From: Opitutus sp. ER46
Lineage (GTDB): Bacteria > Verrucomicrobiota > Verrucomicrobiia > Opitutales > Opitutaceae
DNA: 64,000 nt
Assembly: GCF_003054705.1 (NCBI RefSeq)
Contig: NZ_QAYX01000024.1
Coordinates: forward strand, 558,001 to 622,000
Direction: 5' to 3'
Positions 32,517 to 41,346 of this stretch are shown piece after piece (the stretch's first letter is position 1; every line of letters starts with the position of its first letter). Both the position numbers and the translations under genes were made by a program. The notes beneath the pieces are model-generated. The model was not told the DNA's origin. It saw nothing but the letters and a program-made list of their open reading frames with translations, and did no database searches.

Positions 32517-33776
32517 CTATTTTGCCACGGCCGAGACCATTTCCCGAATGGTGGCCGGCAGGCGGGGCAGGTCGGCGGGCGTGGCCACTTCGGCCGGGCT
32601 CCGGGCCCAACCAGCGGCGCTCGGCCACACGCCGCGGACGAGGAAATTCTCCTGGACGGCCGCCATGCCGCTGATCTGGAGATAGTCCTTCTGCTCCTTC
32701 TCGTCGCGTTTCCAGCTGAGCTGGTCCGCGGGCAGCGGGGTGATGCGGCCGCTGGAAAGGTAGGCGAGGGCATTGAGGGTGACGAACGGACGGGCGTCGG
32801 CGAGCTTGGTGGCGGGCCGGGGCGACTCGCCGTTGAGGTAGCGGAAGTACGCGAGATGGTTCTCGGTCAGCGGGTCGAACGGCTCCGGCTGCATGCGTTC
32901 GGTGCGGCCATCGTTCCAGCGAATCTCGACCTGGCCGCCGACCGAGTAGCGGAGGGTGGCCTTGTCGCAGACGATGAGCTCGGTCTGCCCGCTCGGCCCG
33001 GAGCAGGCGTGAGAGGTGGCGAACCGGAGCGTGATGCCGTCGACGGTGTCGGCCTCGACGAAGAACGTGTCGGCGCCCTCGATCGCATGGCCGCGGTAAA
33101 GTTCGGCGCGCACCGCGGCGATCTGCGCCCAGCTGTAGAGGTCGCCGGTGCCGGTCCAGAACAGCAGATTGTGCACGAACGCGGCCATGCCGTTGCCAAA
33201 GCAGGAATCCAGGACGAGCCGGTCGCCGAGCATCAGCCGGCCGGCCCAGGCATTGCGGGCGAAGTAGCCGGCGGGGCGGGGCCAGAGGGCGCAGAGGGTG
33301 GCGCCGCGGATGGCGCCGAATTCGCCGGCGAGCAGCCGGGTTTTCAGCGCCAGCCGCGATTGCTCGATGATGAAGTTGAAGCCGACGAGGGAGGACTTTC
33401 GCGCGCGGGCATCCGCGGCGACCATGCGTTCGAACTCGGCGTGATCGAGGGTCGGCGGCTTTTCGACGTAGGCGGGCAGGCCGTACGCGACGGCGGCGAG
33501 ATGCATCTCCGCGTGCAGCTGGATCGGCGTCGGGATCACGACCTCGTCGAGCCGGTGCTGGCAGGCGTGCAGCATGGCGCGGTAGTCGTTGTACACCTCG
33601 ACGCCGCGGGCGGCGAAGCGCCAGTTCTGCTGCTCGGCGGCGAAGGCGGCGGGATTCGGGTCGCAGGTGCAGATCAGCTTGGCGAGCCCGCGTTCCTCCA
33701 GACGGGCGATGGCCTGGTGATGCGAGCCGGCGAAGCCGCCCATGCCGATGATGCCGATGCGAATCGGGGTCTTCAC
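32517..33776 (-). CDS. Gfo/Idh/MocA-family oxidoreductase
   Basis: 419 residues. The N-terminal Rossmann fold carries RIGIIGMGGFAGSHHQAI (GxGxxG-like), and a central EKPPTLD segment matches the EKP motif of the family. HLAAVAYGLPAYVEKP and GHAIEGADTFFVEADTVDGITLRF are consistent with the C-terminal sheet. These enzymes use NAD(P) to oxidise or reduce sugars or sugar acids. The gene overlaps the end of kdsD (ATGA, start 33776), so it is cotranscribed after kdsD. A role in sugar or LPS-related metabolism is inferred from that partner only. Confidence 0.9.
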   Translation of the reverse strand: MKTPIRIGIIGMGGFAGSHHQAIARLEERGLAKLICTCDPNPAAFAAEQQNWRFAARGVEVYNDYRAMLHACQHRLDEVVIPTPIQLHAEMHLAAVAYGLPAYVEKPPTLDHAEFERMVAADARARKSSLVGFNFIIEQSRLALKTRLLAGEFGAIRGATLCALWPRPAGYFARNAWAGRLMLGDRLVLDSCFGNGMAAFVHNLLFWTGTGDLYSWAQIAAVRAELYRGHAIEGADTFFVEADTVDGITLRFATSHACSGPSGQTELIVCDKATLRYSVGGQVEIRWNDGRTERMQPEPFDPLTENHLAYFRYLNGESPRPATKLADARPFVTLNALAYLSSGRITPLPADQLSWKRDEKEQKDYLQISGMAAVQENFLVRGVWPSAAGWARSPAEVATPADLPRLPATIREMVSAVAK

Positions 33777-34762
33777 ATCATCTTCAGCTTCGGCAAATCC
33801 TGGCTGTCGACCAGCCCCACGGGCTGGCCCCGCCCGTTGATCGCGATCAGGTCGTCGATCTTGTACGCCTCGAAGACCCGGAGGGCCTCGACCGCCAGCG
33901 CAGTCTCGGCGATCACCTTCGGGTTGCGCGTCATGAATGTGGCCACGGGCTGGCGGAGAAAATCGGGACCGGTCAGCGCGCTGCGACGGAAGTCGCCGTC
34001 GGTGAGGATGCCGGTGAGTTTGCCGGTGCGCGGCGCCACGAGCGCGATGCTCCCGCTCTTGGCCTTCGTCATCGCCAGGATCGCGTCTTGGGTGCTCACC
34101 GTCTCGAGGGCGACCGGCAGACGCTCGCCGGTGCGCATGATGTCCTTCACGCGCAACAGGAGGACGCGGCCGAGGTTGCCAGCCGGGTGGTAGCGGGCGA
34201 AGTCGTCGCGGGTGAAGCCGCGCGCCTCGAGTAGCACCATCGCGAGCGCGTCGCCGAGCGCGAGCGCCGCCGTGGTGCTGGCGGTGGGCGCGAGCTTGAG
34301 CGGGCAGGCCTCGCGTGGCACGCGGAAGATGAGTTGCAGATCGGCGCCGCGGGCGAGCTCGGAATCGGCCACGCTCGTGAAGGCGACGACGCGGATCCCG
34401 AAGCGCTTCAGGATCGGCAGCAGCCGGAGGACCTCCTCCGAGGTGCCGCTGTTGCTCAGCAGGAACGCGAGATCGCCCTCCGCCACGAGGCCAAGGTCGC
34501 CATGCAGCGCCTGGGTTGCGTCGAGAAAGCAGGAGGAGATGCCGGTGCTGTTGAACGTGGCGGCAATCTTCTGCGCGATGGGCGCGTTCTTGCCGACGCC
34601 GCTGAAGATCAGTTTGCCGCCCTGCGCGCGGGTCTCCTCGACGGCGCGGGCCGTGGCGGCGAATCCCTCACCGAGGCCCCGCGCCGTCGCGTTGAGCGCG
34701 GCGGTCTCGATGCGAATGCAGGCGCGCGCGCGAGCGATGGCGGTTTTCGTGGAAAGGGCCAT
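33773..34762 (-). CDS. kdsD: Arabinose-5-phosphate isomerase (SIS domain plus CBS pair)
   Basis: 329 residues. The SIS domain has GKLIFSGVGKNAPIAQKIAATFNSTG and the LLSNSGTSEEVL phosphosugar loop. Two CBS domains follow (VKDIMRTGERLPVALETVSTQDAI and VATFMTRNPKVIAETALAVEALRVF). PTASTTAALALGDALAM is diagnostic for KdsD/GutQ. It converts ribulose 5-phosphate to arabinose 5-phosphate, the first step to KDO for lipopolysaccharide, which fits a Gram-negative host. Start ATG 34762 lies 75 bases from the divergent LysM lipoprotein gene. Confidence 0.95.
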   Translation of the reverse strand: MALSTKTAIARARACIRIETAALNATARGLGEGFAATARAVEETRAQGGKLIFSGVGKNAPIAQKIAATFNSTGISSCFLDATQALHGDLGLVAEGDLAFLLSNSGTSEEVLRLLPILKRFGIRVVAFTSVADSELARGADLQLIFRVPREACPLKLAPTASTTAALALGDALAMVLLEARGFTRDDFARYHPAGNLGRVLLLRVKDIMRTGERLPVALETVSTQDAILAMTKAKSGSIALVAPRTGKLTGILTDGDFRRSALTGPDFLRQPVATFMTRNPKVIAETALAVEALRVFEAYKIDDLIAINGRGQPVGLVDSQDLPKLKMM

Positions 34763-34837
34763 TTAGGGTTTGAGTCGTCGGCTGGGAGGTTGCGGAATTT
34801 AGGCCGAACGAGGGTTCATTCAATCCCTTTCCTGTTG

Positions 34838-35806
34838 ATGTCGCTTCGACGCAATTTTCTCGGGTTGGCCGCCGCCGCGGCGCTGCTCCTGGCCTCGGGC
34901 TGCGGGCGCAGCGGGAGCGTGGCCATGCCGGACGAACGTTCGGAGCCGCTGTATCAGCAGGCGCAGAGTTTCAAGAACCAGGGCCGCAACGGCGAGGCGC
35001 TGAACGCGTTCCTCAAGGTGGTCGACCGGCGCGGCGAAAACGGCGCGCCACTTTCCCACCTCTCCGCCGGCGAGCTGTACCTCAACTGGGCGCAGGACCC
35101 GGTCGAGGCTTATCATCACTTCGGCAAGTTCCTCCAGCTCGAGCCCAACGGCGCGCGGGCGGACGTCGTGCGCGGCCAGCGCGATGCGGCGATGCGCGCG
35201 ATCGCGCGGCTGGTCCTGCGCGCGCAGGGCGGCGACCAGCCGGTGCAGTTGCAGGGCAGCGAGGACGTCGAGCGTCTGCGGCGCAAGGTGCAGGAGCTCG
35301 AGGCCGAGCTGCAGACGCTGCGCGGTGCCTCCAGCGTGCCGATGCTGCGGCCGCCGCCCCTGATTGCCGTGGGCGAGAACGCCGAGGTGCCAACGACCGA
35401 GGTCGAACCGCCGGTCGTGACCGCCGCGCCGGCCGCAGCCGACGAATCGCCTTTCACCCGCGGGTTGACGGCGCCGGTTCCGGTCGTGACGCCGGCGAAT
35501 CCGCCGGCCACCGGCCGCCCGGCGGCGACGACCGCGCGGACGCCGACGCCGACCGCGCCGTCGCGCACGTACACCGAGCGTACGGCCACGACGCCCACCC
35601 GGCCCGGCGCGCCGACGCGCCCGGGAGCGACGGGCGGCCGCGCCCATACCGTGGGCGGGGGAGACAAGTCACTTTGGAGCATCGCCCGGCAGTACTACGG
35701 TTCGCGCGTCACCGCCGCCCAGGTGCGCGGCATCTATGATGCGAATCGCGACGTGATGCGCAGCGAGAGCGATCTGCGGGCCGGAATGGTCCTCCGGATT
35801 CCGTAG
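34838..35806 (+). CDS. LysM-domain lipoprotein with TPR-like region
   Basis: 322 residues from ATG 34838; TTG 34835 is also in frame. A lipobox LASGC ends a signal peptide (about residues 1-22), so the protein is lipid-anchored. A TPR-like segment (PLYQQAQSFKNQGRNGEALNAFLKVVD and AGELYLNWAQDPVEAYHHFGKFL) is followed by a short coiled coil (DVERLRRKVQELEAELQTLR). Then comes a long Pro/Thr/Ala linker and a C-terminal LysM domain (LWSIARQYYGSRVTAAQVRGIYDANRDVM). It probably tethers the outer membrane or an envelope complex to peptidoglycan. It is divergent from kdsD. Confidence 0.9.
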   Translation: MSLRRNFLGLAAAAALLLASGCGRSGSVAMPDERSEPLYQQAQSFKNQGRNGEALNAFLKVVDRRGENGAPLSHLSAGELYLNWAQDPVEAYHHFGKFLQLEPNGARADVVRGQRDAAMRAIARLVLRAQGGDQPVQLQGSEDVERLRRKVQELEAELQTLRGASSVPMLRPPPLIAVGENAEVPTTEVEPPVVTAAPAAADESPFTRGLTAPVPVVTPANPPATGRPAATTARTPTPTAPSRTYTERTATTPTRPGAPTRPGATGGRAHTVGGGDKSLWSIARQYYGSRVTAAQVRGIYDANRDVMRSESDLRAGMVLRIP

Positions 35807-35952
35807 CCCGGGACCGGCGCCAGCGCCGCGCCGTCCTGCGGTTGCGCCCGACGGACCCCCGGAGAATCACGGGCGGGTCGATCCGGGGAATTCAACGCGG
35901 ACGGCGTCCACTTCGGCGGAAACATCCGCCGCGCCCAGCGCACAGTGGGGGC

Positions 35953-36165
35953 ATGAACCGAACCCTCTCGATTGCCCTGCTCGTCATCGGCTGCGCGCTG
36001 ATCATCTACGGCGTCAGCGCTTCGACGTCGTTTAGTTCCGACGTCTCCCGTTTCTTCACCGGCAATCCCACCGACCGCTCGATCTGGCTGCTCATTGGCG
36101 GCGTCGTGGCGGCGATCGTCGGGATCGGCGGCATGATTCGCGGCGGCACCCCGCACAACCACTAA
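35953..36165 (+). CDS. DUF3185 small membrane protein
   Basis: 70 residues from ATG 35953. Two hydrophobic helices (IALLVIGCALIIYGVSAS and SIWLLIGGVVAAIVGIGGM) flank the conserved SSDVSRFFTGNPTD segment, which is diagnostic of DUF3185. The function is unknown. The DUF1328 gene follows 12 bases later, a common pairing among small stress-related membrane proteins. Confidence 0.88.
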   Translation: MNRTLSIALLVIGCALIIYGVSASTSFSSDVSRFFTGNPTDRSIWLLIGGVVAAIVGIGGMIRGGTPHNH

Positions 36166-36177
36166 ACCGCGTTCCCT

Positions 36178-36345
36178 ATGCTCTCCTACGCACTGCTTTT
36201 CCTCATCGTCGCCATCATCGCCGGCGTGCTCGGCTTCGGGTTCATCGCGGGCACGGCCGCGATGGTCGCGAAGGTCCTGTTTGTCGTATTCCTCGTCCTC
36301 TTCCTGTTCTCGCTGCTCGGCGGCGGCCGGAGTCGAAAACTGTAG
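36178..36345 (+). CDS. DUF1328 (YtjA-type) small membrane protein
   Basis: 55 residues, ATG 36178 to TAG 36345. The sequence [16 protein letters not shown] ... [23 protein letters not shown] ... LGGGRSRKL fits the DUF1328/YtjA family. It has two hydrophobic segments and a basic tail. Its function is unknown. It sits 12 bases after the DUF3185 gene and is probably cotranscribed with it. Confidence 0.9.
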   Translation: MLSYALLFLIVAIIAGVLGFGFIAGTAAMVAKVLFVVFLVLFLFSLLGGGRSRKL

Positions 36346-36409
36346 GGCGGGCGCTGATACCTGCGCCGCAGTACGCGCGGCCGGTCCGGCGGCCCACCCG
36401 TCCCGGCCG

Positions 36410-37753
36410 TCAACCCACGCGGGCCAGGCAGGCGTCGAGGACGCTCACGATGAAGTCGGCGTCATCGGCTGTGAGGCACAACGGCGGCGTGATGCGCAGC
36501 GTATTGCTCCGCAGCCCGGCCTTGCCCAGCAGGAGCCCGTGCTCGCGGGCGAGCTCGAACACCTCGAGACAGGCCTCGGGCGCCGGCTCCTTCGTGGCGC
36601 GATCCTTCACCAGCTCGATCCCGAGCAGGAGGCCGAGCCCGCGGACGTCACCGACGCGCGGGTATTTCGCGGCCAGGCCGACCAGGCCGGCCTTGAGCCG
36701 GGCACCGACGCGCAGCGCGTTTTCCTGCAGCCGCTCGCGCGCGATGACCTCGAGCACGGCGCGCCCCGCGGCGCACGCGACGGGATTGCCGCCGAACGTG
36801 TTGAAATGGTGCCGCTGCGTGAGCGCCTGCGCGATCTGCGGCGTGGTGACGACCGCCCCGAGCGTCACGCCATTGCCGATGCCCTTGGCCAGCGTGACGA
36901 TGTCGGGGATGACGCCCTGCGTCTCGAAGCCCCAGAAATGCGTGCCCGTGCGGCCGAAGCCGGCCTGGACCTCGTCCGCGATGCAGAGCCCGCCGGCGGC
37001 GCGCACGTGCGCGTAGGCATGGCGGAGGTAGCCCTCGGGAAACACGACGGCACCGCCGACACCCTGGATGGACTCCGCGATGAAGCCGGCGACGCGACCG
37101 GAGGTGGCGTACTGCAGCAGGTCGGCGACATCGGCGGCGTACTTTCGGCCCGCCTCGGGATCGTCCTTGCCGTAAGGGCCGCGGTAGAGGTCGGGCAGCT
37201 GCGCGTGCTGGGCGCCGAAGGAGTGCGGCACGTTGAACTTCCACGTCTGGTGGGACGTGAGGCTCATGGTCGACTGGCTCCCGCCGTGGTAGCCATTGCG
37301 CAGCGCGATCATGTCGTAGTTGCCCGTGTAGGCGCGGGCCATCAGCACGGCGAGGTCGTTGGCCTCGGAGCCCGAGTTGACGAAGTACACCACCTTGAGA
37401 TCGCCGGGGAAGCGCGCCGCGAGGTCCCGGGCGTAGAGCGCGACGTTCGGATGCAGGTAGATCGTGGTCGTGTGCTGGAGCCGCTCGTTCTGGGCGTTCA
37501 CGGCGGCGACGACGTGCGGATGACAGTGGCCCACGCTGATGGAGACGATGCCGCCCAGGGCATCGAGGTAACGCCGGCCGGTTTCGTCGAACAGCCACTG
37601 CCCATGGCCCTCCACGATCATCAGCGGACGACGGTAGTAATGAAACAGCGCCGGGCTGAGGTGACGCTGCCGCACCTCCAGCACCTCGGCCGCGCCGGGG
37701 CCCGTGTAGGGCTGTGGCTGGTACGGGCAGGGCGGGAGCGGAATCGGCTTCAT
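36410..37753 (-). CDS. Class III pyridoxal-phosphate aminotransferase (alanine-glyoxylate type)
   Basis: 447 residues from ATG 37753; the frame continues upstream but looks non-coding. LDALGGIVSISVGHCHPHV and YFVNSGSEANDLAVLMARAYTG start the PLP-binding region. LCIADEVQAGFGRTGTHFWGFE contains the DEVQxGFGR motif. IVTLAKGIGNG holds the Schiff-base lysine. GGNPVACAAG completes the class III signature. Sequence and length match AGXT2-like alanine-glyoxylate/aminobutyrate aminotransferases. No neighbouring pathway gene fixes the substrate. It is convergent with the DUF1328 gene. Confidence 0.94.
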   Translation of the reverse strand: MKPIPLPPCPYQPQPYTGPGAAEVLEVRQRHLSPALFHYYRRPLMIVEGHGQWLFDETGRRYLDALGGIVSISVGHCHPHVVAAVNAQNERLQHTTTIYLHPNVALYARDLAARFPGDLKVVYFVNSGSEANDLAVLMARAYTGNYDMIALRNGYHGGSQSTMSLTSHQTWKFNVPHSFGAQHAQLPDLYRGPYGKDDPEAGRKYAADVADLLQYATSGRVAGFIAESIQGVGGAVVFPEGYLRHAYAHVRAAGGLCIADEVQAGFGRTGTHFWGFETQGVIPDIVTLAKGIGNGVTLGAVVTTPQIAQALTQRHHFNTFGGNPVACAAGRAVLEVIARERLQENALRVGARLKAGLVGLAAKYPRVGDVRGLGLLLGIELVKDRATKEPAPEACLEVFELAREHGLLLGKAGLRSNTLRITPPLCLTADDADFIVSVLDACLARVG

Positions 37754-38002
37754 GGCGCCCGTTGTAGCGCGCGGGCGGGCGCGGGCACAGCGAAATCCCG
37801 GCGGCGCCGCTGGCCGCGGAGATGCGTACTGTACCCGTTTTTTGGTGCAGCCGGGTTGGGCGTTGCCCGACGCCGGTTCTTGGATACCAAGGAGCGACTC
37901 AGTTCGGATCATGATTTTCCCTAACCGGCGCCCGCTTTCCCCTGCCTCAATCGGTCGGCCGACGTGGAGAGTGTCGTCCACGCCGGCCGCGAAGGGTCGC
38001 GC

Positions 38003-38266
38003 ATGAACGCGGTCCGCTGGATGAGCCCCGTGCTGGGGCAGATCTTGCGCGACGAATGGAAATTCGCCGCGGGCGTCGTGTTGCTCCTTACTGGCGCCTA
38101 CCTGCAGATCCGCCTCGGAGATCGGATCATGCGCGCGGAGGAGGAAGTGAAGGACCGGCGGCTGACGGAGGATGTCGCCAAGGCTCGCCTGCGCTGGCGG
38201 AAGCTCGCCGGCCCGGTCGTGATGCTGCTCGGCGCGGTGGACTTCGCGCTGCTGTTTTGGGACTGA
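38003..38266 (+). CDS. Hypothetical small membrane protein
   Basis: 87 residues from ATG 38003; a GTG at 37964 would add 13 residues. Two hydrophobic stretches (FAAGVVLLLTGAYLQIRL and PVVMLLGAVDFALLFW) flank a charged central helix (RIMRAEEEVKDRRLTEDVAKARLRWRK). This suggests a two-pass protein with a cytoplasmic or periplasmic loop. I do not recognise a family. The 230 bases after it hold only hairpins and no gene. Confidence 0.6.
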   Translation: MNAVRWMSPVLGQILRDEWKFAAGVVLLLTGAYLQIRLGDRIMRAEEEVKDRRLTEDVAKARLRWRKLAGPVVMLLGAVDFALLFWD

Positions 38267-38442
38267 GTGCCTCCGGGCGGGGAGAATGGGCGGGCCCGCA
38301 GGGAGGTGTTTACCTACCGGCGCGGCGCTTGCCAACGGTGGCGGCGGCGCGAGCGATGCTGTTGCTACCGAGTTTGCAGGAGCGGGGTGCCACAGGATCA
38401 TCTGATCCCACAAAAGTGGGCACTGCGGCCCTGCTCTTTTTC

Positions 38443-38497
38443 CAAAATGGCGTAGCCATTTTGCTCAGCAGCCTGCGGACGAGGTCCGCAGGCTGCT
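38443..38497 (-). terminator. Twin hairpins at the end of corA
   Basis: Two perfect inverted repeats lie side by side: AGCAGCCTGCGGAC (38467-38480) with its complement (38484-38497), loop GAG; and CAAAATGGC (38443-38451) with GCCATTTTG (38455-38463), loop GTA. The first ends on the first base of the corA stop codon. No T-run follows either on the minus strand, though an A-rich tract (plus-strand CTTTTTCC) lies beyond the second. They probably help end or protect the corA transcript. Confidence 0.5.
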
Positions 38498-39471
38498 TAG
38501 AACCACTTCTTCTTCTTCAGGTACATGACCATCAGGATCGTCGCGATCAGGGTGAAGGCGACGGCGCCGATATAGCCGTACGGCGAGTGCAGCTCGGGCA
38601 TGTGCTCGAAGTTCATGCCGTACCAGCCGCCGACAATCGTCACCGGCAGCGAGATGGCGGTGAGGGCGGTCAGGAACTTGATGCCGGCGTTCGACTCGAA
38701 CGCGGCCTTGTTGAGGTAGATGTCGAACGCCATCAACAGGCGTTCGTGGTAGCTGGCGGAGGTTTCCTCGAGCCGGACGAGGTTGTCGCGCAGGTCGCGG
38801 AAGTACGGGAGCAGCTTCGGCCGGATGAGTTTGCTGTCCCCGCGCGCGAGGCGGTCGATGACGTCGCGTTGCGGCCGGACGATGGCGCGCAGGCGGTTGA
38901 AGTCGCCGCGCACGTGGAGCAGTTCGCCGACGAGGGCCTCATGGGCGGATTCGCGGGCGAGGACGTGTTCCTCGATCTCCTCGAGTTCGCCGCGCAGCTC
39001 GTCGAGCACCGGGCCGTAGTTGTCGATGATGAGATCCATCAACGCATGGGCGATGCGGTCGGGGCCACGCGGGCCCGGCCCGACGGCCTTGAGCGTGCGG
39101 TCGGCGAGGGTGGAAACGGAGCGCAGCGGCTGGACGTGGTAGGTGACGAGAAATTCGCGGCCGAGGAAGACATCGAGCTCGGTGGTGTTAAACTTCTCGG
39201 TCCGGGTGAAATCGACCGCGTGGGTGACGATGAAAAGGTAATCCTCGTAGTCCTCGACCTTGGGCAGCGAATCGGGCGCGACGCAGTCCTCGATGGCCAG
39301 CGGGTGAAACTGGAAGACGCCGTCGAGGATGGACTTCGTCTCCTCGGGCGTGGGGTTTTCGAGATCCACCCACAGGACGAGGCCCCGGTCGGCGCGCACC
39401 AGGCGCAGCGCCTCGAGTTCCAGGTCCTGGCCGACGAGCTTGCCGTCGCTGAAGATGAACGAGCGGATCAT
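38497..39471 (-). CDS. corA: CorA magnesium transporter
   Basis: 324 residues. The long N-terminal domain (FIFSDGKLVGQDLELEALRLVR, then LPKVEDYEDYLFIVTHAVDF) is the alpha/beta cytosolic part. The C-terminal two-helix membrane region carries the GMN selectivity motif in VGGWYGMNFEHMPE, before the last helix (IGAVAFTLIATILMVMYLKKKKWF). It forms a pentameric channel for Mg2+ and sometimes Co2+ or Ni2+. The basic C-terminal end is typical. The PTS gene is 88 bases upstream on the same strand. Confidence 0.96.
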   Translation of the reverse strand: MIRSFIFSDGKLVGQDLELEALRLVRADRGLVLWVDLENPTPEETKSILDGVFQFHPLAIEDCVAPDSLPKVEDYEDYLFIVTHAVDFTRTEKFNTTELDVFLGREFLVTYHVQPLRSVSTLADRTLKAVGPGPRGPDRIAHALMDLIIDNYGPVLDELRGELEEIEEHVLARESAHEALVGELLHVRGDFNRLRAIVRPQRDVIDRLARGDSKLIRPKLLPYFRDLRDNLVRLEETSASYHERLLMAFDIYLNKAAFESNAGIKFLTALTAISLPVTIVGGWYGMNFEHMPELHSPYGYIGAVAFTLIATILMVMYLKKKKWF

Positions 39472-39559
39472 CGCTGAATGGGTAACCGGGCAGAAGCTGC
39501 CGTGAACGGGCCGGTCGCGCCAAGCTCCAAATCGGCGCGGACGGGGCGGGCGCGCGGGC

Positions 39560-40030
39560 TTACAGCCCGAGGCGCGTTTCGATCGCGCTGACCGCGTCGA
39601 TGAACTCCTGCGGCGTGGCGGCGTTCAGGAGGGCCTGGCGATCGGCGGGATCGCGCAGCAGCTTGCAGAGCGCGCTGACCACCGCGAGGTAATCGCCGGG
39701 CTTGGTCTTCGGCGTGCCGAGCATGAAAAAGAGCCGGACGGTCTCGCCGTTGGCCTCGAAAGGAATCCCGGATTCGCTCCGTCCCACGGCCATGACGATC
39801 TTCTTCACGTGCTCGGTGCGGGCGTGCGGGAGGGCGACGCCGTTGCCGAGGCTCGTGGTGTCGAGCCGGTCGCGCGCGAGCAGCTCGTCGTAGAACCCGC
39901 GGTGGTTGGCCACATCGGGATGTCCCTCGAGGACACTCGCGATCTCGTGCAGCGCGGCCGTGCGCTTCGTGCTCTCAAGTCGGAGCAGGATTCGGGCGGG
40001 ATCGAGGAGAGTGGTGATCTTGCCGGCCAT
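39560..40030 (-). CDS. PTS EIIA protein of the fructose/nitrogen type
   Basis: 156 residues from ATG 40030 (MAGKITTLLDP); the open frame extends to 40075. The phosphorylated histidine is in LGNGVALPHARTEHV. FFMLGTPKTKPGDYLAVVSALCKLL completes the PTS_EIIA_2 (PtsN-like) signature. It accepts phosphate from HPr or NPr. No EIIB or EIIC gene is beside it, so it more probably has a regulatory role (PtsN-like) than acts in sugar transport. It lies upstream of corA on the same strand. Confidence 0.9.
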   Translation of the reverse strand: MAGKITTLLDPARILLRLESTKRTAALHEIASVLEGHPDVANHRGFYDELLARDRLDTTSLGNGVALPHARTEHVKKIVMAVGRSESGIPFEANGETVRLFFMLGTPKTKPGDYLAVVSALCKLLRDPADRQALLNAATPQEFIDAVSAIETRLGL

Positions 40031-40140
40031 GAGAACGTCGAGAGCAGAACGTTGAACGAATCCCGGCGAAAGCAAAAAAGCGCGCGGCGCGGCGCGGAAT
40101 TCGCATTGCCGGCGTCCGGCGTCCCCGCTGAGTTGCAGGC

Positions 40141-40755
40141 ATGAAACCAGGCTTTCGGCTGATCGTGCTGTTCCTCGTGGCGACGGTGGCGGGCTACGCG
40201 GCGGAGGACAGTTTCTCCCACTTGCTCCCGGCGGAGAGCTTCGCGGCGGCGGGGCTGGGCAAACTCTCCGCGGCCGAGCTCGCGCGGCTGGACGCGCTGG
40301 TGCAGCAGTACAAATCGGGTGCGCTGGCGGCCGCGCAGCGGGAACTCGAGGCGGCGCAAGCCCGGGCGGCCGAGGCGCGCCAGGCCCAGGCCGACGCCGA
40401 GGCGCGGGCGGCGGCGGCGCAGGCCCAGGCTCAAGCCCAGGCCGCCCAGAAGGCCGAGGGGGAGAAGAAGCCCGGCCTGATCGAGCGCGCCAAGGTGCTG
40501 TTGCGGCCCGGCACGCAGATCGAGTACACGACGCTGGAGAGCCGGCTCGCGACGGAGTTCCTCGGCTGGCGGCGGAACACGATCTTCACGCTGGAAAACG
40601 GCCAGCGCTGGCGGGTGACCGGCGATACGACCTACGTGACCCCGCCGATGCCGGCGCCGAACGTGAAGATTGTCCCGGGGGCGCTGGGCACGTTCTGGAT
40701 CGTGATCGAAGGCGTGCGGCAGCGCGCGCGCGTCGAGCCGGTCGACGCCAAGTGA
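40141..40755 (+). CDS. Secreted coiled-coil protein of unknown function
   Basis: 204 residues. A signal peptide (about 1-20, LIVLFLVATVAGYAAE) is followed by LSAAELARLDALVQQYKSGALAAAQRELEAAQARA and a long Ala/Gln-rich helix (about 60-110), which should be a coiled coil. The C-terminal third is beta-rich: IEYTTLESRLATEFLGWRRNTIFTLENGQRWRVTGDTTYVTPP. The GWxxNTxFTLENGQxW part recurs in small secreted proteins of unknown function. It is divergent from the PTS gene; its role cannot be named. Confidence 0.7.
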   Translation: MKPGFRLIVLFLVATVAGYAAEDSFSHLLPAESFAAAGLGKLSAAELARLDALVQQYKSGALAAAQRELEAAQARAAEARQAQADAEARAAAAQAQAQAQAAQKAEGEKKPGLIERAKVLLRPGTQIEYTTLESRLATEFLGWRRNTIFTLENGQRWRVTGDTTYVTPPMPAPNVKIVPGALGTFWIVIEGVRQRARVEPVDAK

Positions 40756-40842
40756 GCCCGTCCGTCCGGTGCCGGAGCCGCTGACGCAAGCCGGCTGGCG
40801 TTCGGGCGCAATTGGCCCACGGTGCCGGCAACGCGTTCCGCC

Positions 40843-41049
40843 ATGAAACTGCTCCTGACCTTTCTGCTCTGGGCGCTCCTGCTGGTGCTGTGCTGGCCGC
40901 TGGCGCTCCTGGTCCTGATCGCGTGGCCCTTCCTGTGGTTGCTTTCGATTCCCTTCCGCATCGTGGCGACCGTGATGGAGGCGCTGCTTGCGCTGGTGAA
41001 GGCGCTGCTCTTCCTGCCCGCGCGGCTCCTCGGAGGCGGACCGCGATGA
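40843..41049 (+). CDS. Small hydrophobic membrane protein
   Basis: 68 residues from ATG 40843. The protein is almost entirely hydrophobic: LLLTFLLWALLLVLCWPLALL and AWPFLWLLSIPFRIVATVMEALLALVKALLF give two membrane helices separated by Pro, with a short Gly/Arg tail. I do not recognise a family. Its stop overlaps the next start (ATGA), so the two genes are coupled. Confidence 0.6.
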   Translation: MKLLLTFLLWALLLVLCWPLALLVLIAWPFLWLLSIPFRIVATVMEALLALVKALLFLPARLLGGGPR

Positions 41050-41336
41050 CCCTCGCGTTGGCCGGAGTGATTGCGCTGACCGTCGGGGGACTCGCGCTGA
41101 TTGGGGTGAACGGCCGCAAGCTTCTCAGCGACTGGCCGCGTCCCAAGCCGGTGCACAACGTCGATCTGGCCTGGATCCAGGTTTACCTCGGCCTCGCGCT
41201 GCTGGTCGTCGCGTATCTGGTGGTGACCGATCCCGCGCGGGTGCTGTTCGAGCCCACGCCCACTCCGGTGGCGGCCGAGGCGATGGACAACCCAGCGGCA
41301 TCCTCCGGCCGACCGTCGCCCAAGGGCGGGCGCTGA
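41046..41336 (+). CDS. Small two-helix membrane protein
   Basis: 96 residues from ATG 41046 (ATGA overlap). Hydrophobic helix 1 is LALAGVIALTVGGLALIGVNG. Helix 2 is AWIQVYLGLALLVVAYLVVTD. A Pro/Ala-rich hydrophilic tail follows (PTPTPVAAEAMDNPAASS). No family is recognised. It ends in front of a large inverted simple repeat and is convergent with gyrA. Confidence 0.65.
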   Translation: MTLALAGVIALTVGGLALIGVNGRKLLSDWPRPKPVHNVDLAWIQVYLGLALLVVAYLVVTDPARVLFEPTPTPVAAEAMDNPAASSGRPSPKGGR

Positions 41337-41346
41337 GCCCGGCAGT

